Part shown: piece by piece, positions 1 to 7,808 of the stretch
Numbering within the stretch: position 1 is the first letter of the stretch
How the letters are laid out: each line of letters opens with the position of its first letter
DNA from: a bacterium
GTDB taxonomy: Bacteria; CSSED10-310; JAJRTK01
Assembly (NCBI GenBank): GCA_024278345.1
Contig: JAJRTK010000467.1
Location: 1 to 41,823 of the forward strand
Reading direction: 5' to 3'
Length of the DNA stretch: 41,823 nt
Position numbers and translations under genes: made by a program
The notes under the pieces: generated by a model
Database searches by the model: none
Told to the model about the DNA's origin: nothing
Seen by the model: the letters and a program-made list of their open reading frames with translations, nothing else

Positions 1-2
1 AA

Positions 3-1031
3 CCCGTCACCACTTACGAACATGACAAGGCTGGCCGGCTCACCCGCCGCCATCTGCCCGCCACCGCATACGCACCGGCCACCACGGAGACCTTCCACTG
101 GCGTGCCGACGGCCAACTGGCCGGCTTCGACAGCCCCACTGTGCAAGTGCACCTCAGCTTCGACGCGGCCGGCCACCTTAACCAAGAAACCCAAACCCAT
201 GGTGACGACTGGCGATACACTTGCGTGCATCGCTTCGATGCCGCCGGTCGGCCCCACGCCACAACCTTGGGGGCAGCCCCCGCCATCGAGTGGCTCACCT
301 ACGGTCCTGGTCACCTGCACGGCATCCGGCTAGCCGAATTGGTGCTCGATATCGTCCTGGCCGGAACCGTTCCCGATTTCTGTATGCTGCTTGCCGGGGA
401 TGTCGATGCTGACGGCTATATCGGTGCTGATGATGCTGCCATCATACTCTATGTGGCTCGGAATGGCGGCTCGTGGCCACCCCTCAGAATTTGGCCGGCC
501 AATGGTGGAGGAACCGAACGAACCATTCAGGTCGGTGGTGACCATATCGTCGCTACCGAAGAGAGAATCGTCGTGCCTATCACGGTGGGCGCCTTCGGGG
601 AGGTGGCCGCCGTGGAAGTGGCTCTCAACTTCGATGCGGACCTGACTCAGGCGACTCAACTATCTTTTGGTACCGCCCTCGGTAGTGGGTTCATCGGAAA
701 ATGGATCGTCGATGGCAACCAGGTTCGGCTGGCATTTGTGGGAACCCCTACTGGAACCGCTGGAGCCACGGTTGTCGCCAATCTGGAGCTTCTGGGGGTA
801 AAACCCGGCTCGACGCCATTCTCCATTAGCGGCATTCGGCTGTTCGACCAATGGGGTCAGGATCTCATTCAGTCGGGGCAGGTTTCGGCAATTCTCCCGA
901 CCCATGGATCGGTCACCGTCATTCCCCGTGTTGGCGTGACCGGCCTGCTCCTCTTCGGGTGCCTTTTTCTCCTGGTGCCAGGAGTCATCGCTTACCGGCG
1001 GCGACGGCGGTTGGCGACAAACCGCATTTGA
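3..1031 (+). CDS. RHS-repeat / dockerin / cohesin-like surface protein, 3' part (5' end outside window)
   Basis: The frame is open from the window edge, so the start is missing; about 342 residues are visible. The first ~110 residues are RHS/YD-repeat-like (YEHDKAGRLTRRHLP, LSFDAAGHLNQE, HRFDAAGRPHATTL, LTYGPGHLHGIRL). At about nt 333 the RHS pattern stops and the sequence becomes the second half of a dockerin-like unit with a calcium-loop motif GDVDADGYIGADD (about nt 396-435). An all-beta, cohesin-like domain follows (about nt 520-890, e.g. VPITVGAFGEVAAVEVALNF). The C-terminus is a hydrophobic segment (about nt 926-990) followed by RRRRR, the layout of a surface-sorting or tail anchor. A likely role is a large secreted or surface-attached protein, but no enzymatic activity is visible. 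The RHS-to-dockerin junction is odd and may be a genuine recombination or an assembly chimera. Confidence 0.7.
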   Translation, partial: PVTTYEHDKAGRLTRRHLPATAYAPATTETFHWRADGQLAGFDSPTVQVHLSFDAAGHLNQETQTHGDDWRYTCVHRFDAAGRPHATTLGAAPAIEWLTYGPGHLHGIRLAELVLDIVLAGTVPDFCMLLAGDVDADGYIGADDAAIILYVARNGGSWPPLRIWPANGGGTERTIQVGGDHIVATEERIVVPITVGAFGEVAAVEVALNFDADLTQATQLSFGTALGSGFIGKWIVDGNQVRLAFVGTPTGTAGATVVANLELLGVKPGSTPFSISGIRLFDQWGQDLIQSGQVSAILPTHGSVTVIPRVGVTGLLLFGCLFLLVPGVIAYRRRRRLATNRI

Positions 1032-1035
1032 GCAA

Positions 1036-1074
1036 GAAAGAGGCGGCTGGCGCCCGGCGCCAGCCGCCTCTTTC
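1036..1074. terminator. Bidirectional intrinsic terminator
   Basis: A perfect 19-bp inverted repeat has arms at 1036-1054 and 1056-1074 (GAAAGAGGCGGCTGGCGCC and its complement), so a GC-rich stem with A-rich/T-rich feet on both strands. It lies 5 nt after the stop of the surface-protein gene and 24 nt after the end of the convergent malate dehydrogenase gene, so it can end transcription from both sides. Confidence 0.9.
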
Positions 1075-1097
1075 TTCGTCTGGATACAGGAAGAAAC

Positions 1098-2090
1098 TTA
1101 GCTCTTGAGCAGGTGCTTCACCGTATCGCGTTCCTCTTTCAGCTCCTGAATGGAGGCATCAATTTTTTGCCGCGAGAAATCATCGATGTCGAAATCCTGG
1201 ATGATCGAAACGCTTTTGCCATCAGATGTCACCGGGAATCCGCTGATCAAGCCCTTTTCCACGAGGTAGCTGCCGTCGCTGTAGAGAGCGACGCTGAAAC
1301 AATCACCCGTAGGCGTCGGCTGGAGGATGCTCTTGATGGTGTCTAGGGCGGCGTTCGCCGCCGACGCGGCACTGGATGCCCCTCGAGCCTTGATCACCGA
1401 GGCGCCGCGCTGCTGGACGGTGGCGATAAATTCGCCTCGAAGCCACTCTTTGTCGAAGATGACTTCGCTAACCCGTTTGCCACCAATGCGGGTGTTGTGG
1501 AAATCAGGGTACTGTGTGGCGCTGTGATTGCCCCAAATCGCCATCCGCGTCACTTCGCGGACAGGATTCTTGGACTTCTTGGCGAGCTGCGCTTTCGCAC
1601 GATTCTGATCCAACCGAGTCATGGCGAACCAACGGTCTTTGGGCACGTCCGGCGCGTTGTTCATGGCGATGAGACAGTTTGTGTTGCACGGGTTGCCCAC
1701 CACGAGCACGCGGATATCGTCAGCCGCGGCGGCTTGGATTGCCTCTCCTTGGCCGGTGAAAATCGGGCCGTTCTTCAGGATGAGGTCTTTGCGCAACATT
1801 CCCGCCTTGCGGGGGGCGCCCCCGACGAGAATCGCCCAACTGGCCTTGCGGAACCCGGCTTCCAGGTGCTCGCTGTCGGCTGTTTCCACATGGGCAAGCG
1901 TGGGGAAAGCGCAATCTTCAAGCTCCATGGTCAAGCCGTCCAGCGCCTTCATTGCTGGGGGGATTTCAATGAGCTGAAGAATCACTGGCTGGTCAGGTCC
2001 AAAGACCTCGCCAGACGCAAGACGAAACACCAACGCATAGCCAATCTGGCCGGCTGCGCCGGTGACGGCGACGCGAATGGGAACTTTCAT
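1098..2090 (-). CDS. mdh: Malate dehydrogenase
   Basis: 330-residue NAD(P)-dependent malate dehydrogenase of the cytosolic/chloroplast-like group; it interconverts malate and oxaloacetate in the TCA cycle. The N-terminus has the Rossmann motif [11 protein letters not shown]. The substrate-binding region [14 protein letters not shown] and the active-site histidine region [11 protein letters not shown] are intact, and the length is normal for the family. The frame is open 41 codons further upstream, but ATG at 2090 is preceded by AGGAGG at 2098-2103 and begins the conserved fold at once, so it is chosen. It is convergent with the upstream surface-protein gene and appears monocistronic, with its own promoter candidate upstream. 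Confidence 0.95.
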   Translation of the reverse strand: MKVPIRVAVTGAAGQIGYALVFRLASGEVFGPDQPVILQLIEIPPAMKALDGLTMELEDCAFPTLAHVETADSEHLEAGFRKASWAILVGGAPRKAGMLRKDLILKNGPIFTGQGEAIQAAAADDIRVLVVGNPCNTNCLIAMNNAPDVPKDRWFAMTRLDQNRAKAQLAKKSKNPVREVTRMAIWGNHSATQYPDFHNTRIGGKRVSEVIFDKEWLRGEFIATVQQRGASVIKARGASSAASAANAALDTIKSILQPTPTGDCFSVALYSDGSYLVEKGLISGFPVTSDGKSVSIIQDFDIDDFSRQKIDASIQELKEERDTVKHLLKS

Positions 2091-2162
2091 GACGTTCCTC
2101 CTCAGAGAATCATGGAGTCGGAATCCGTGCGGGGTTGCGTCGAGGGCAGGAGAAAATCGGCA

Positions 2163-2192
2163 ACAATAGATTGTGCAAAAATCACCTGGCAA
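2163..2192 (-). promoter_or_regulatory. Candidate sigma-70 promoter for mdh
   Basis: On the minus strand, TTGCCA (2192-2187) and TATTGT (2168-2163) are separated by 18 nt, matching 5/6 and 4/6 of the -35 and -10 consensus. The implied start near 2156 would give a leader of about 65 nt before the mdh ATG. This is pattern matching only. Confidence 0.4.
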
Positions 2193-2584
2193 CGACCAGG
2201 TTGAGTCGAGCACCTGACAAATTCCGGTGGCTTATGGTCTGTTCTAAAACAGATCCTTTGGCGATCATGCCCTGGGTCTTCGCTTTCGCAGACTTTCCGC
2301 ATCGCACAAGCCGATCAAGGCCGTTCGATGAGCAACTTCTGCGCAGAGCACTTGCCCACCATGGGGCAACGGGGAAATGACCACATTTGACGCGACAAAC
2401 GCATCGTCCTCTGCAATACGACCTTCAAACCGATCTGGCAAGAGGGCCGCCGGATCTTTTGAACGCGCCGATATACAGAATCCCCGATCACAACAAGCTT
2501 CGAGACAAAAAGAAACTTGTCCCGAAGAGGTGGCTCTAACGAAATCTTGCTACAGTTCTCCCATTGATCACAGGAGCCGAACCC
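2193..2584. other. Intergenic stretch, no gene recognised
   Basis: Between the mdh promoter region and the ATG at 2585 no frame gives a convincing protein. The divergent arrangement means the promoter of the 2585 gene must lie here, but I see no clear -35/-10 pair. A ribosome-binding site CAGGAG precedes the ATG at 2585 by about 8 nt. Confidence 0.5.
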
Positions 2585-3187
2585 ATGAAGGACGCCTTCT
2601 TCGTTGATGAGCTACTGGAAAAGGCCGAAGCCCTTCAGAAGGATGGCGATTACGCGGCTTGCCGCAAAATTCTCCTCCAGGTGCTCGCAAAAAAGCCTGC
2701 GGATGCAAGCCTGAAACGCGCCGTAAATCTCCTTGTACAAATTGCGGACGATGATTGCGGGAAAGAAAGGGTAGACTCGGCGGCACCGGCAAGGTTTGAG
2801 GTTTTCGAGCGCCTGCTCCGGGAAAGGACGCTCCGATCAAAGCCACCGCCGGGCATTCTTTTCATCGCTATCCTCAGCCTCTTAATCTGGTCTGTGGGAT
2901 TGCTCTTGGCCTTCACCATGCTGCCGGCTATTCCCTCCATGAGCCGCCCAGTTTTGGAACGCTACTTATTGGTGGTAGCGGTGATTGCCGGAGGGATTGC
3001 TTGTGGCGTCCACCTTTTGAAGGGCTCGAAATGGGCTTACGGGGCCACTGTTGCTTTCTATCTCGTGATTTTTCTCGACAGCTTGTGGGGAAAACCAGGT
3101 TCCGTTCTTGGGGTGCTGCTTTCTGGTTGCGTTCTACTCTACCTGGTGGGGTACGGGGCGGTTCGCAAGCATTTCAGGTTTGATTAA
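2585..3187 (+). CDS. Uncharacterised membrane protein with helical, TPR-like N-terminus
   Basis: 200 residues. The first ~60 residues (LLEKAEALQKDGDYAACRKI, LQVLAKKPADASLKRAVNLL) resemble a single TPR-like helix pair and should be cytoplasmic. The remaining sequence holds about four hydrophobic segments starting near residue 92, with short loops and a short basic tail, so it is an inner-membrane protein. I do not recognise a family. ATG 2585 is chosen over an upstream in-frame start because CAGGAG lies about 8 nt before it. It is followed after about 95 nt by the SGNH hydrolase on the same strand and may be co-transcribed with it. Function unknown. Confidence 0.7.
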   Translation: MKDAFFVDELLEKAEALQKDGDYAACRKILLQVLAKKPADASLKRAVNLLVQIADDDCGKERVDSAAPARFEVFERLLRERTLRSKPPPGILFIAILSLLIWSVGLLLAFTMLPAIPSMSRPVLERYLLVVAVIAGGIACGVHLLKGSKWAYGATVAFYLVIFLDSLWGKPGSVLGVLLSGCVLLYLVGYGAVRKHFRFD

Positions 3188-3281
3188 CGGGGTCCGCCGC
3201 CCCGGTGATTCTTGCCTGTCACCGGGGTCAGCCGGTCGGTGAACGATGGGAGCCGAGGCGAACTGGGAAAGAGAGGCATCC

Positions 3282-4568
3282 ATGATTGTCCATAAACCTG
3301 GTGATAAGGAAGCAATGGTCCTCGAAGAAGTTCGGCGCAGGTCCGGGGCGATTTCTGGGAAGCGGCGGCTTCTATATTCTCTGGGTATTTTCCTTGTGGG
3401 AATCGTTGCCTTGGAAATGGTTGCACGCCTGTTGCCATCCCCGGCTCGCCCCCCTTGGATCGACCGGAGACGGGCGTTGGACTGGGACTACCTCAAAAGG
3501 CATGCGGTGCCTGTCTCCTTCGAGGATCGGGGGTCTTACGATCCGTTTCGACCCTTCCGTGCCGATCCTCTCCTTGGTTGGACGCTTCAACCGGGTCTGG
3601 AGCTCAGCACGGTGAACATCAGGAATCCCAACGAGAAACAAGAAGCCCTCCGCTGGAGATTTCGCGTGAGCGAGCAGGGCTTTCGTTCGCCACCCTTTAC
3701 GCCTCGACCCCGTGCCGGTTGGTGGAGGGTTGTGGTGCTGGGCGCTTCCAGCGGCTTTGGCTTTGGCCTGAACGAAACACGGAGTTTTTCCGACATCCTC
3801 CGGCGGCGCATGAGGTCCGAGGGGATCGAAATCCTGAATTTGTCGGTGCCGGGGTATAGTTCGGAGCAGGGCCGCCTTTTTGCGGCGGAACACCTTAAAG
3901 ACTTTGGCCCGGACCTTGTGCTCTTCGGGTTGGGCGCCAACGACGATCAGGTCGCTTTGGCCCCGGACTGGGCGATTTTATCCAAATCGAAGGGGTGGTT
4001 AACGACGCTCCAAAAGCTGTTTCAGCAAAGCGCTCTCTATCGGATGGTCAAGGACATGATCCTCCGGTGGCGGTTGGAACGGCAAGAGGTGAAGGAAGCC
4101 CCGCCCATGCTTCGCGTCAATCCCGACCGCCACGAAGAGAACCTTCTTCGCGTTTGGCAAATGACCAGAAAATCTGGCGCCAAACTTGCGTTGTATTCCC
4201 TCTGCTTTGGCGACTCGATCCGCGAATCTCAAGGGCGTGTAGCCGCAGAACTGGGCCTGCCAAGGCTCGATCTTGACGCCGTGCTCAACGAATTCGCTAA
4301 GACCGTGAGGATGCGTGGTGGGAAAGTGATGGCGGGAGAGCCAGGGGCGGATTCCACCGATCCAGAACTCACCATTGGACGCTGGACCTTTCCCAGGCAA
4401 GAGATCGACGCCGTGCAGCGGCTTTGGGGAGCCGAGCTCGAAGCAAAGCCCGAGCTTTGGGCATTCCAGGCTGACAAGTGCCATCCCAACGGGTTGGGAC
4501 AGATTGTGGCGGCGCAGGAATTCCTGCCTGTCATCCGCCGAATGAAAGAGGAAAGCTCTCGCCGATGA
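3282..4568 (+). CDS. Membrane-anchored SGNH/GDSL-type hydrolase
   Basis: 428 residues from ATG 3282, which follows GAGAGG; an in-frame ATG at 3246 is the alternative. There is one N-terminal membrane anchor (LLYSLGIFLVGIVALEMVARLL). The C-terminal domain carries SGNH blocks: VVVLGASSGFGFG (block I, nucleophile Ser with Ala in place of Asp), LSVPGYSSEQG (block II Gly), LFGLGANDDQ (block III Asn) and DKCHPNGLGQ (block V Asp-x-x-His). Such anchored SGNH proteins usually act on O-acyl groups of envelope polysaccharides or lipids in the periplasm; the actual substrate cannot be read from the sequence. It is convergent with pal, with only 28 nt between the stops. Confidence 0.8.
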   Translation: MIVHKPGDKEAMVLEEVRRRSGAISGKRRLLYSLGIFLVGIVALEMVARLLPSPARPPWIDRRRALDWDYLKRHAVPVSFEDRGSYDPFRPFRADPLLGWTLQPGLELSTVNIRNPNEKQEALRWRFRVSEQGFRSPPFTPRPRAGWWRVVVLGASSGFGFGLNETRSFSDILRRRMRSEGIEILNLSVPGYSSEQGRLFAAEHLKDFGPDLVLFGLGANDDQVALAPDWAILSKSKGWLTTLQKLFQQSALYRMVKDMILRWRLERQEVKEAPPMLRVNPDRHEENLLRVWQMTRKSGAKLALYSLCFGDSIRESQGRVAAELGLPRLDLDAVLNEFAKTVRMRGGKVMAGEPGADSTDPELTIGRWTFPRQEIDAVQRLWGAELEAKPELWAFQADKCHPNGLGQIVAAQEFLPVIRRMKEESSRR

Positions 4569-4596
4569 CCACCGCCGCCGATAGAAGATATCGCGA

Positions 4597-5163
4597 TCAG
4601 TTGAGTGGCCGAAACTCCACGCGGCGGTTCAGCGCGTAGTCATACTCCGTGTGCCCGTAGGAGAGAGGGCGATCCTCTCCAAAACTCACGACGCGGAATC
4701 GGCTTCGATCCAGGCCCAATCCCAGGAGGTAGCGGTGAGCTGCCTGAGCCCGGCGTTCGCCTAGGGCGATGTTGTAGTTGGTGGAACCTCGTTCGTCGCA
4801 ATGACCGGTGATTTCCACCCGAACCCCCGGATTGAGCCGGAGAAAGGCGGCGTTCTTCTCCAGTTTTTCGCGGGATTCCGGTGTGATGGTGGAACGGTCG
4901 TACTCGAAGTGGATGCGATCCAGGCTTGTCGCGAGATCATCCGCCCTGGTATTGCCCCGGTAGATATCCGATGAGACAGGTTCTTCCGGAATCGGTGCCG
5001 GAACAAATTCCTCGCTGCTGAATGAGCCTCCCTCCTCGTCGGAAGGCTGGACGACCACAGGCGGTTGGGTCGATTGGGATTCGGGTGGCCTCTTTTTGCA
5101 GGCACCTAGAATCAAGGTGCCGGCAAGGGCGATTGTGAGGAATCTCGGAAAGCGAATCGCCAT
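4597..5163 (-). CDS. pal: Peptidoglycan-associated lipoprotein Pal
   Basis: 188 residues. The signal peptide ends in the lipobox LGAC, so the mature protein is lipid-anchored, presumably to the outer membrane. A Pro/Glu-rich linker follows, then an OmpA-C domain with the diaminopimelate-binding signature (ITGHCDERGSTNYNIALGER) and the C-terminal NRRVEF. Pal ties the outer membrane to peptidoglycan and works with TolQRAB. No tol gene is present nearby, so this is a stand-alone copy. ATG 5163 is supported by GGAGGT about 8 nt upstream. Confidence 0.92.
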   Translation of the reverse strand: MAIRFPRFLTIALAGTLILGACKKRPPESQSTQPPVVVQPSDEEGGSFSSEEFVPAPIPEEPVSSDIYRGNTRADDLATSLDRIHFEYDRSTITPESREKLEKNAAFLRLNPGVRVEITGHCDERGSTNYNIALGERRAQAAHRYLLGLGLDRSRFRVVSFGEDRPLSYGHTEYDYALNRRVEFRPLN

Positions 5164-5509
5164 CGAAAGGGACCTCCAAGGTAAGAAAAAAAGCAGATGA
5201 CGGGTGGGAAATCCATGATCACGACTGTAGGAGCAGGGTATCCAGTTTCTCTAATACTATAACGAACCTGGGAAGCCCAATGGGGGATTTTGGGATCGTG
5301 ACGTCTTGAAAAAAAAATAGAGCCACCAGCAATCATCCTGCCCTTGAAGCGTCCCACGACTGTTTCTTGCCTGGGGTTTCCCCCCCAAGGCGGGGTTTTA
5401 GACAGGGGACTGGAAAAACTCTTGCGATAAGCGTAGAATATGCCACCTCCCGGATAGAGCCACACTGGTTCCACCCGGTCGATTCTCTACTGTTTTGGAG
5501 GAGGATAGC
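5164..5509. other. Divergent intergenic region pal / small lipoprotein
   Basis: 346 nt between two divergent lipoprotein genes. It contains a sigma-54-like promoter on the plus strand (5411-5425). I see no convincing gene. A weak TATAGT on the minus strand (near 5260) could be a -10 for pal but has no good partner -35. Confidence 0.5.
5411..5426 (+). promoter_or_regulatory. Candidate sigma-54 (RpoN) promoter
   Basis: The sequence TGGAAAAACTCTTGC has TGG at 5411-5413 and TTGC at 5422-5425. The invariant GG (-24) and GC (-12) dinucleotides are separated by exactly 10 nt, as required for sigma-54. The predicted start is near 5437, leaving a leader of about 70 nt before the lipoprotein ATG at 5510. 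An NtrC-family sigma-54 activator is encoded at 28515, which makes the match more plausible. The intervening CACG of the consensus is not conserved. Confidence 0.5.
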
Positions 5510-5809
5510 ATGTCAGCTCGGATCATGAAGTTTTTTGTCTTTTTTGTTTTTGTCGCCTTCCTGGGCGCCTGCGGAGGCCAGCAAGGCTCTGTGTCTCAAG
5601 AGGAGAAAGCTCCCGCCGTCAAGACGGACAAGCCCGCTGCGCCAGCGGAGGCCGAAACTGGCTCGACGAAGCCTGCAACGACCACCAAGCCCGCCACCAC
5701 GGCAGGTGAGAGAGAAGGTTCCGCATCCGGTGACGACGCAGCGGCTTCAGGCGAGTCCAAACCGGCCACCGGGGAAAAAGCTCCGGCCAAGAGCGGCGGC
5801 GGAAACTAA
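5510..5809 (+). CDS. Small Ala/Lys/Thr-rich lipoprotein
   Basis: 99 residues. The signal peptide ends in the lipobox FLGAC, and the mature part (about 77 residues) is low-complexity, rich in Ala, Lys, Glu, Thr and Pro (KPATTTKPATT and similar) and likely disordered. ATG 5510 has a strong GGAGGAGG at 5497-5504. Only 3 nt separate it from the cupredoxin-like lipoprotein, so the two are probably co-transcribed from the sigma-54-like promoter upstream. No known family is recognised; a role as a periplasmic tether or spacer near the oxidase assembly proteins is only a guess. Confidence 0.75.
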   Translation: MSARIMKFFVFFVFVAFLGACGGQQGSVSQEEKAPAVKTDKPAAPAEAETGSTKPATTTKPATTAGEREGSASGDDAAASGESKPATGEKAPAKSGGGN

Positions 5810-5812
5810 GGC

Positions 5813-6586
5813 GTGTGGCGAAACCCCAAATCCACGAGGATGCTAGTGGTTTCGCGGTGGTGCATTTTGGTGGCTCTGTTTGCCGGGATCGCCGGGTGTC
5901 AAAACGGGAGGCCGGAAGATGAGGCCAAATCTCTTCTTCCTACCCGTTTTGGCAAGGCCAGCGTTGCCGGGCGGATCATGTTCTACGGAACGCCGCCGGA
6001 AAACCCATTGCTCCGGCCATCAGGAGATGCCCATTGCCGAGAAGCTCACCCCGGTGGGCTTCGCCTGCCCGAAATCACGGTAGGCTCCAATGGTGAAGTT
6101 GCCGATGTCTTTATCTATGTAAAATTGGGACTCGACCCAAGCCAGCCAACCGAGGCTCAAGTTGTTTTGGATCAGAAGGAATGCCTGTACCAGCCCCGTG
6201 TTCTAGGGGTTCAAGTCGGCCAACCACTGGCGATTCGCAACACTGATGCCACGCTCCATAATGTGCGGGCGGCTGCCCGGTCCAACCGCTCCTTCAACCG
6301 TGGCATCCGCGGAGGTGGGAAGGGGTTCATACACCGCTTTACGAAGCCCGAAATCATGGTCAAGATCCGGTGCGATGTCCATTCCTGGATGGTGGCGTAT
6401 GTCGGCGTGGTAGCGCATCCCTTCTTTGCAGTCACCGGCTTGAGCGGGAAATTCGAGATCCACCGTCTTCCGCCGGGTCAATACGTTCTGGGGGCATGGC
6501 ACGAAAAACTTGGTTCCCTGGAAAAGCCGTTCATCATCCGAGCCCAGGAAACTGTCAACCTCGATTTCACCTATGGGGCCTCCTAA
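5813..6586 (+). CDS. Cupredoxin-like lipoprotein
   Basis: 257 residues from GTG 5813; ATG 5840 is an alternative that still leaves a complete signal peptide. The lipobox IAGC (Cys29 counted from the GTG) predicts a lipid-anchored periplasmic protein. The central domain has the blue-copper ligand pattern: His149 (TLHNV), Cys187, His190 and Met193 (CDVHSWM). The C-terminal stretch FAVTGLSGKFEIHRLPPGQY resembles a carboxypeptidase-regulatory-like beta domain. It sits between a small lipoprotein and ctaA in an oxidase assembly cluster, so a role in periplasmic electron transfer or copper handling is likely. The exact redox partner is unknown. Confidence 0.8.
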   Translation: MWRNPKSTRMLVVSRWCILVALFAGIAGCQNGRPEDEAKSLLPTRFGKASVAGRIMFYGTPPENPLLRPSGDAHCREAHPGGLRLPEITVGSNGEVADVFIYVKLGLDPSQPTEAQVVLDQKECLYQPRVLGVQVGQPLAIRNTDATLHNVRAAARSNRSFNRGIRGGGKGFIHRFTKPEIMVKIRCDVHSWMVAYVGVVAHPFFAVTGLSGKFEIHRLPPGQYVLGAWHEKLGSLEKPFIIRAQETVNLDFTYGAS

Positions 6587-6820
6587 CCCAAGGTTCTCAT
6601 CACGGTTTTGCCGCAGGGTCTAACCTATCGTCTCCACCGGCGTCCTCGCCGGGCGGCCCTTTGACGGTTGCACGGGTAGGTTGAAAAAATACCCTACGTA
6701 CGACGCCTCCGGTGTTCGTCTGTTCACCTTCGGTGTGCTCCGCTGCGCTTCGGCCTTCATCCTTTATGAAGCCGTGATGGGTTCTCCGGTCCTAACGGGA
6801 TGCCTTTGGAGGCGATCTCC
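6587..6820. other. Spacer before ctaA with hairpins
   Basis: The 234-nt spacer contains two small dyads: GGGTA/TACCC around 6674-6695, and CGGCCTTCAT / ATGAAGCCG (6751-6774, one bulged C). Neither has a T-run typical of a terminator. No gene is visible. GGAGG at 6808-6812 is the ribosome-binding site of ctaA. Confidence 0.4.
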
Positions 6821-7780
6821 ATGGCCAATTCACTCGGATCTGTTTCCGCCACCGAGGGAGTGCCTCGTTGGCTTCACCACTATACCGTCGCCATGGCGTT
6901 TTCCGTGCTCGTCCTGATCTTTATTGGCGGGCTCGTGACCAGCACCGGCTCGGGCCTGGCGGTGCCGGATTGGCCGCTTTCCTATGGGATGTTGTTTCCT
7001 CCCATGGTCGGCGGGATCTTCTACGAACATGGCCATCGGATGGTGGCAGCCACCATCGGTCTGATGGCGGTCATTCTAGTTCTGCTTCAATGGAAGTGGG
7101 AGCCTCGCCTCTGGATGCGGCGGCTGGGGCTTGTCGCATTGGCAGCGGTCTGCCTGCAAGGGCTTTTGGGCGGCCTCACCGTCCTCTATCTGCTGCCAAC
7201 CTCGGTTTCAGTCGCCCACGCCTGCCTGGCACAGGCTTTCTTTTGCATCGTGATTTCCATAGCCGTCTTCACCTCCAATGCATGGATTGCCGCCGCCCCA
7301 AAACTAGCCGAGCACCGACAATTCATGAGGGAAAGCCACCCCTGGAAGTGGTCCGTGCTGGCCTCTGTTGTTATCTATCTCCAATTGATCCTCGGCGCCA
7401 TCATGCGGCATACGGGAGCGGGCTTGGCGATTCCCGATTTCCCCCTTTTTTTTGGCCACCTGCTGCCGCCAGAATGGTCCTGGCCCATTGCCATCCATTT
7501 TTCGCATCGACTGGGGGCCTTGGGTGTCACGGTCATGATTCTCCTGACCGCCCGCCGTATCTGGAAAAAAGGAGGTTTTTCGCAACGCGTTCGGAATTAC
7601 ACCGCGCTCTTGCTCTTGCTTCTGGCGACCCAAGTCACCCTTGGCGCTTATACCGTTTGGACTCACAAGAGCGTTTCCATCACGACGTTTCACGTGGCGA
7701 CGGGAGCTGCGGTTCTGGGAACCTGCCTGCTGCTGACATTGTGGACTTATCTCGACGCCATCACACAAAACCGTTCCTAA
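6821..7780 (+). CDS. ctaA: Heme A synthase (CtaA/COX15)
   Basis: 319 residues with eight predicted membrane segments. It oxidises the C8 methyl of heme O to give heme A for cytochrome oxidase. Family signatures: GGLVTSTGSGLAVPDWPLSYG, then EHGHR in the first half and the repeated-half counterparts RHTGAGLAIPDFPL and HFSHR, plus further heme-ligand candidates VAHACLAQ and TTFHVATG. ATG 6821 is chosen because GGAGG lies 8 nt upstream; an in-frame start at 6800 lacks one. It is followed by ctaB after 28 nt, the usual pairing since CtaB makes the substrate of CtaA. Confidence 0.94.
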   Translation: MANSLGSVSATEGVPRWLHHYTVAMAFSVLVLIFIGGLVTSTGSGLAVPDWPLSYGMLFPPMVGGIFYEHGHRMVAATIGLMAVILVLLQWKWEPRLWMRRLGLVALAAVCLQGLLGGLTVLYLLPTSVSVAHACLAQAFFCIVISIAVFTSNAWIAAAPKLAEHRQFMRESHPWKWSVLASVVIYLQLILGAIMRHTGAGLAIPDFPLFFGHLLPPEWSWPIAIHFSHRLGALGVTVMILLTARRIWKKGGFSQRVRNYTALLLLLLATQVTLGAYTVWTHKSVSITTFHVATGAAVLGTCLLLTLWTYLDAITQNRS

Positions 7781-7808
7781 ACCGAAAGTCCCCTTTTGCC
7801 GGCGGGGC

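Noticed and set aside
1497-2204. Open reading frame of 235 residues on the plus strand
   Set aside because: It is antisense to mdh, whose motifs and ribosome-binding site are clear; the translated sequence shows no family features.
3286-3615. Alternative plus-strand frame overlapping the SGNH hydrolase
   Set aside because: The SGNH frame keeps all four conserved blocks; this frame shows none.
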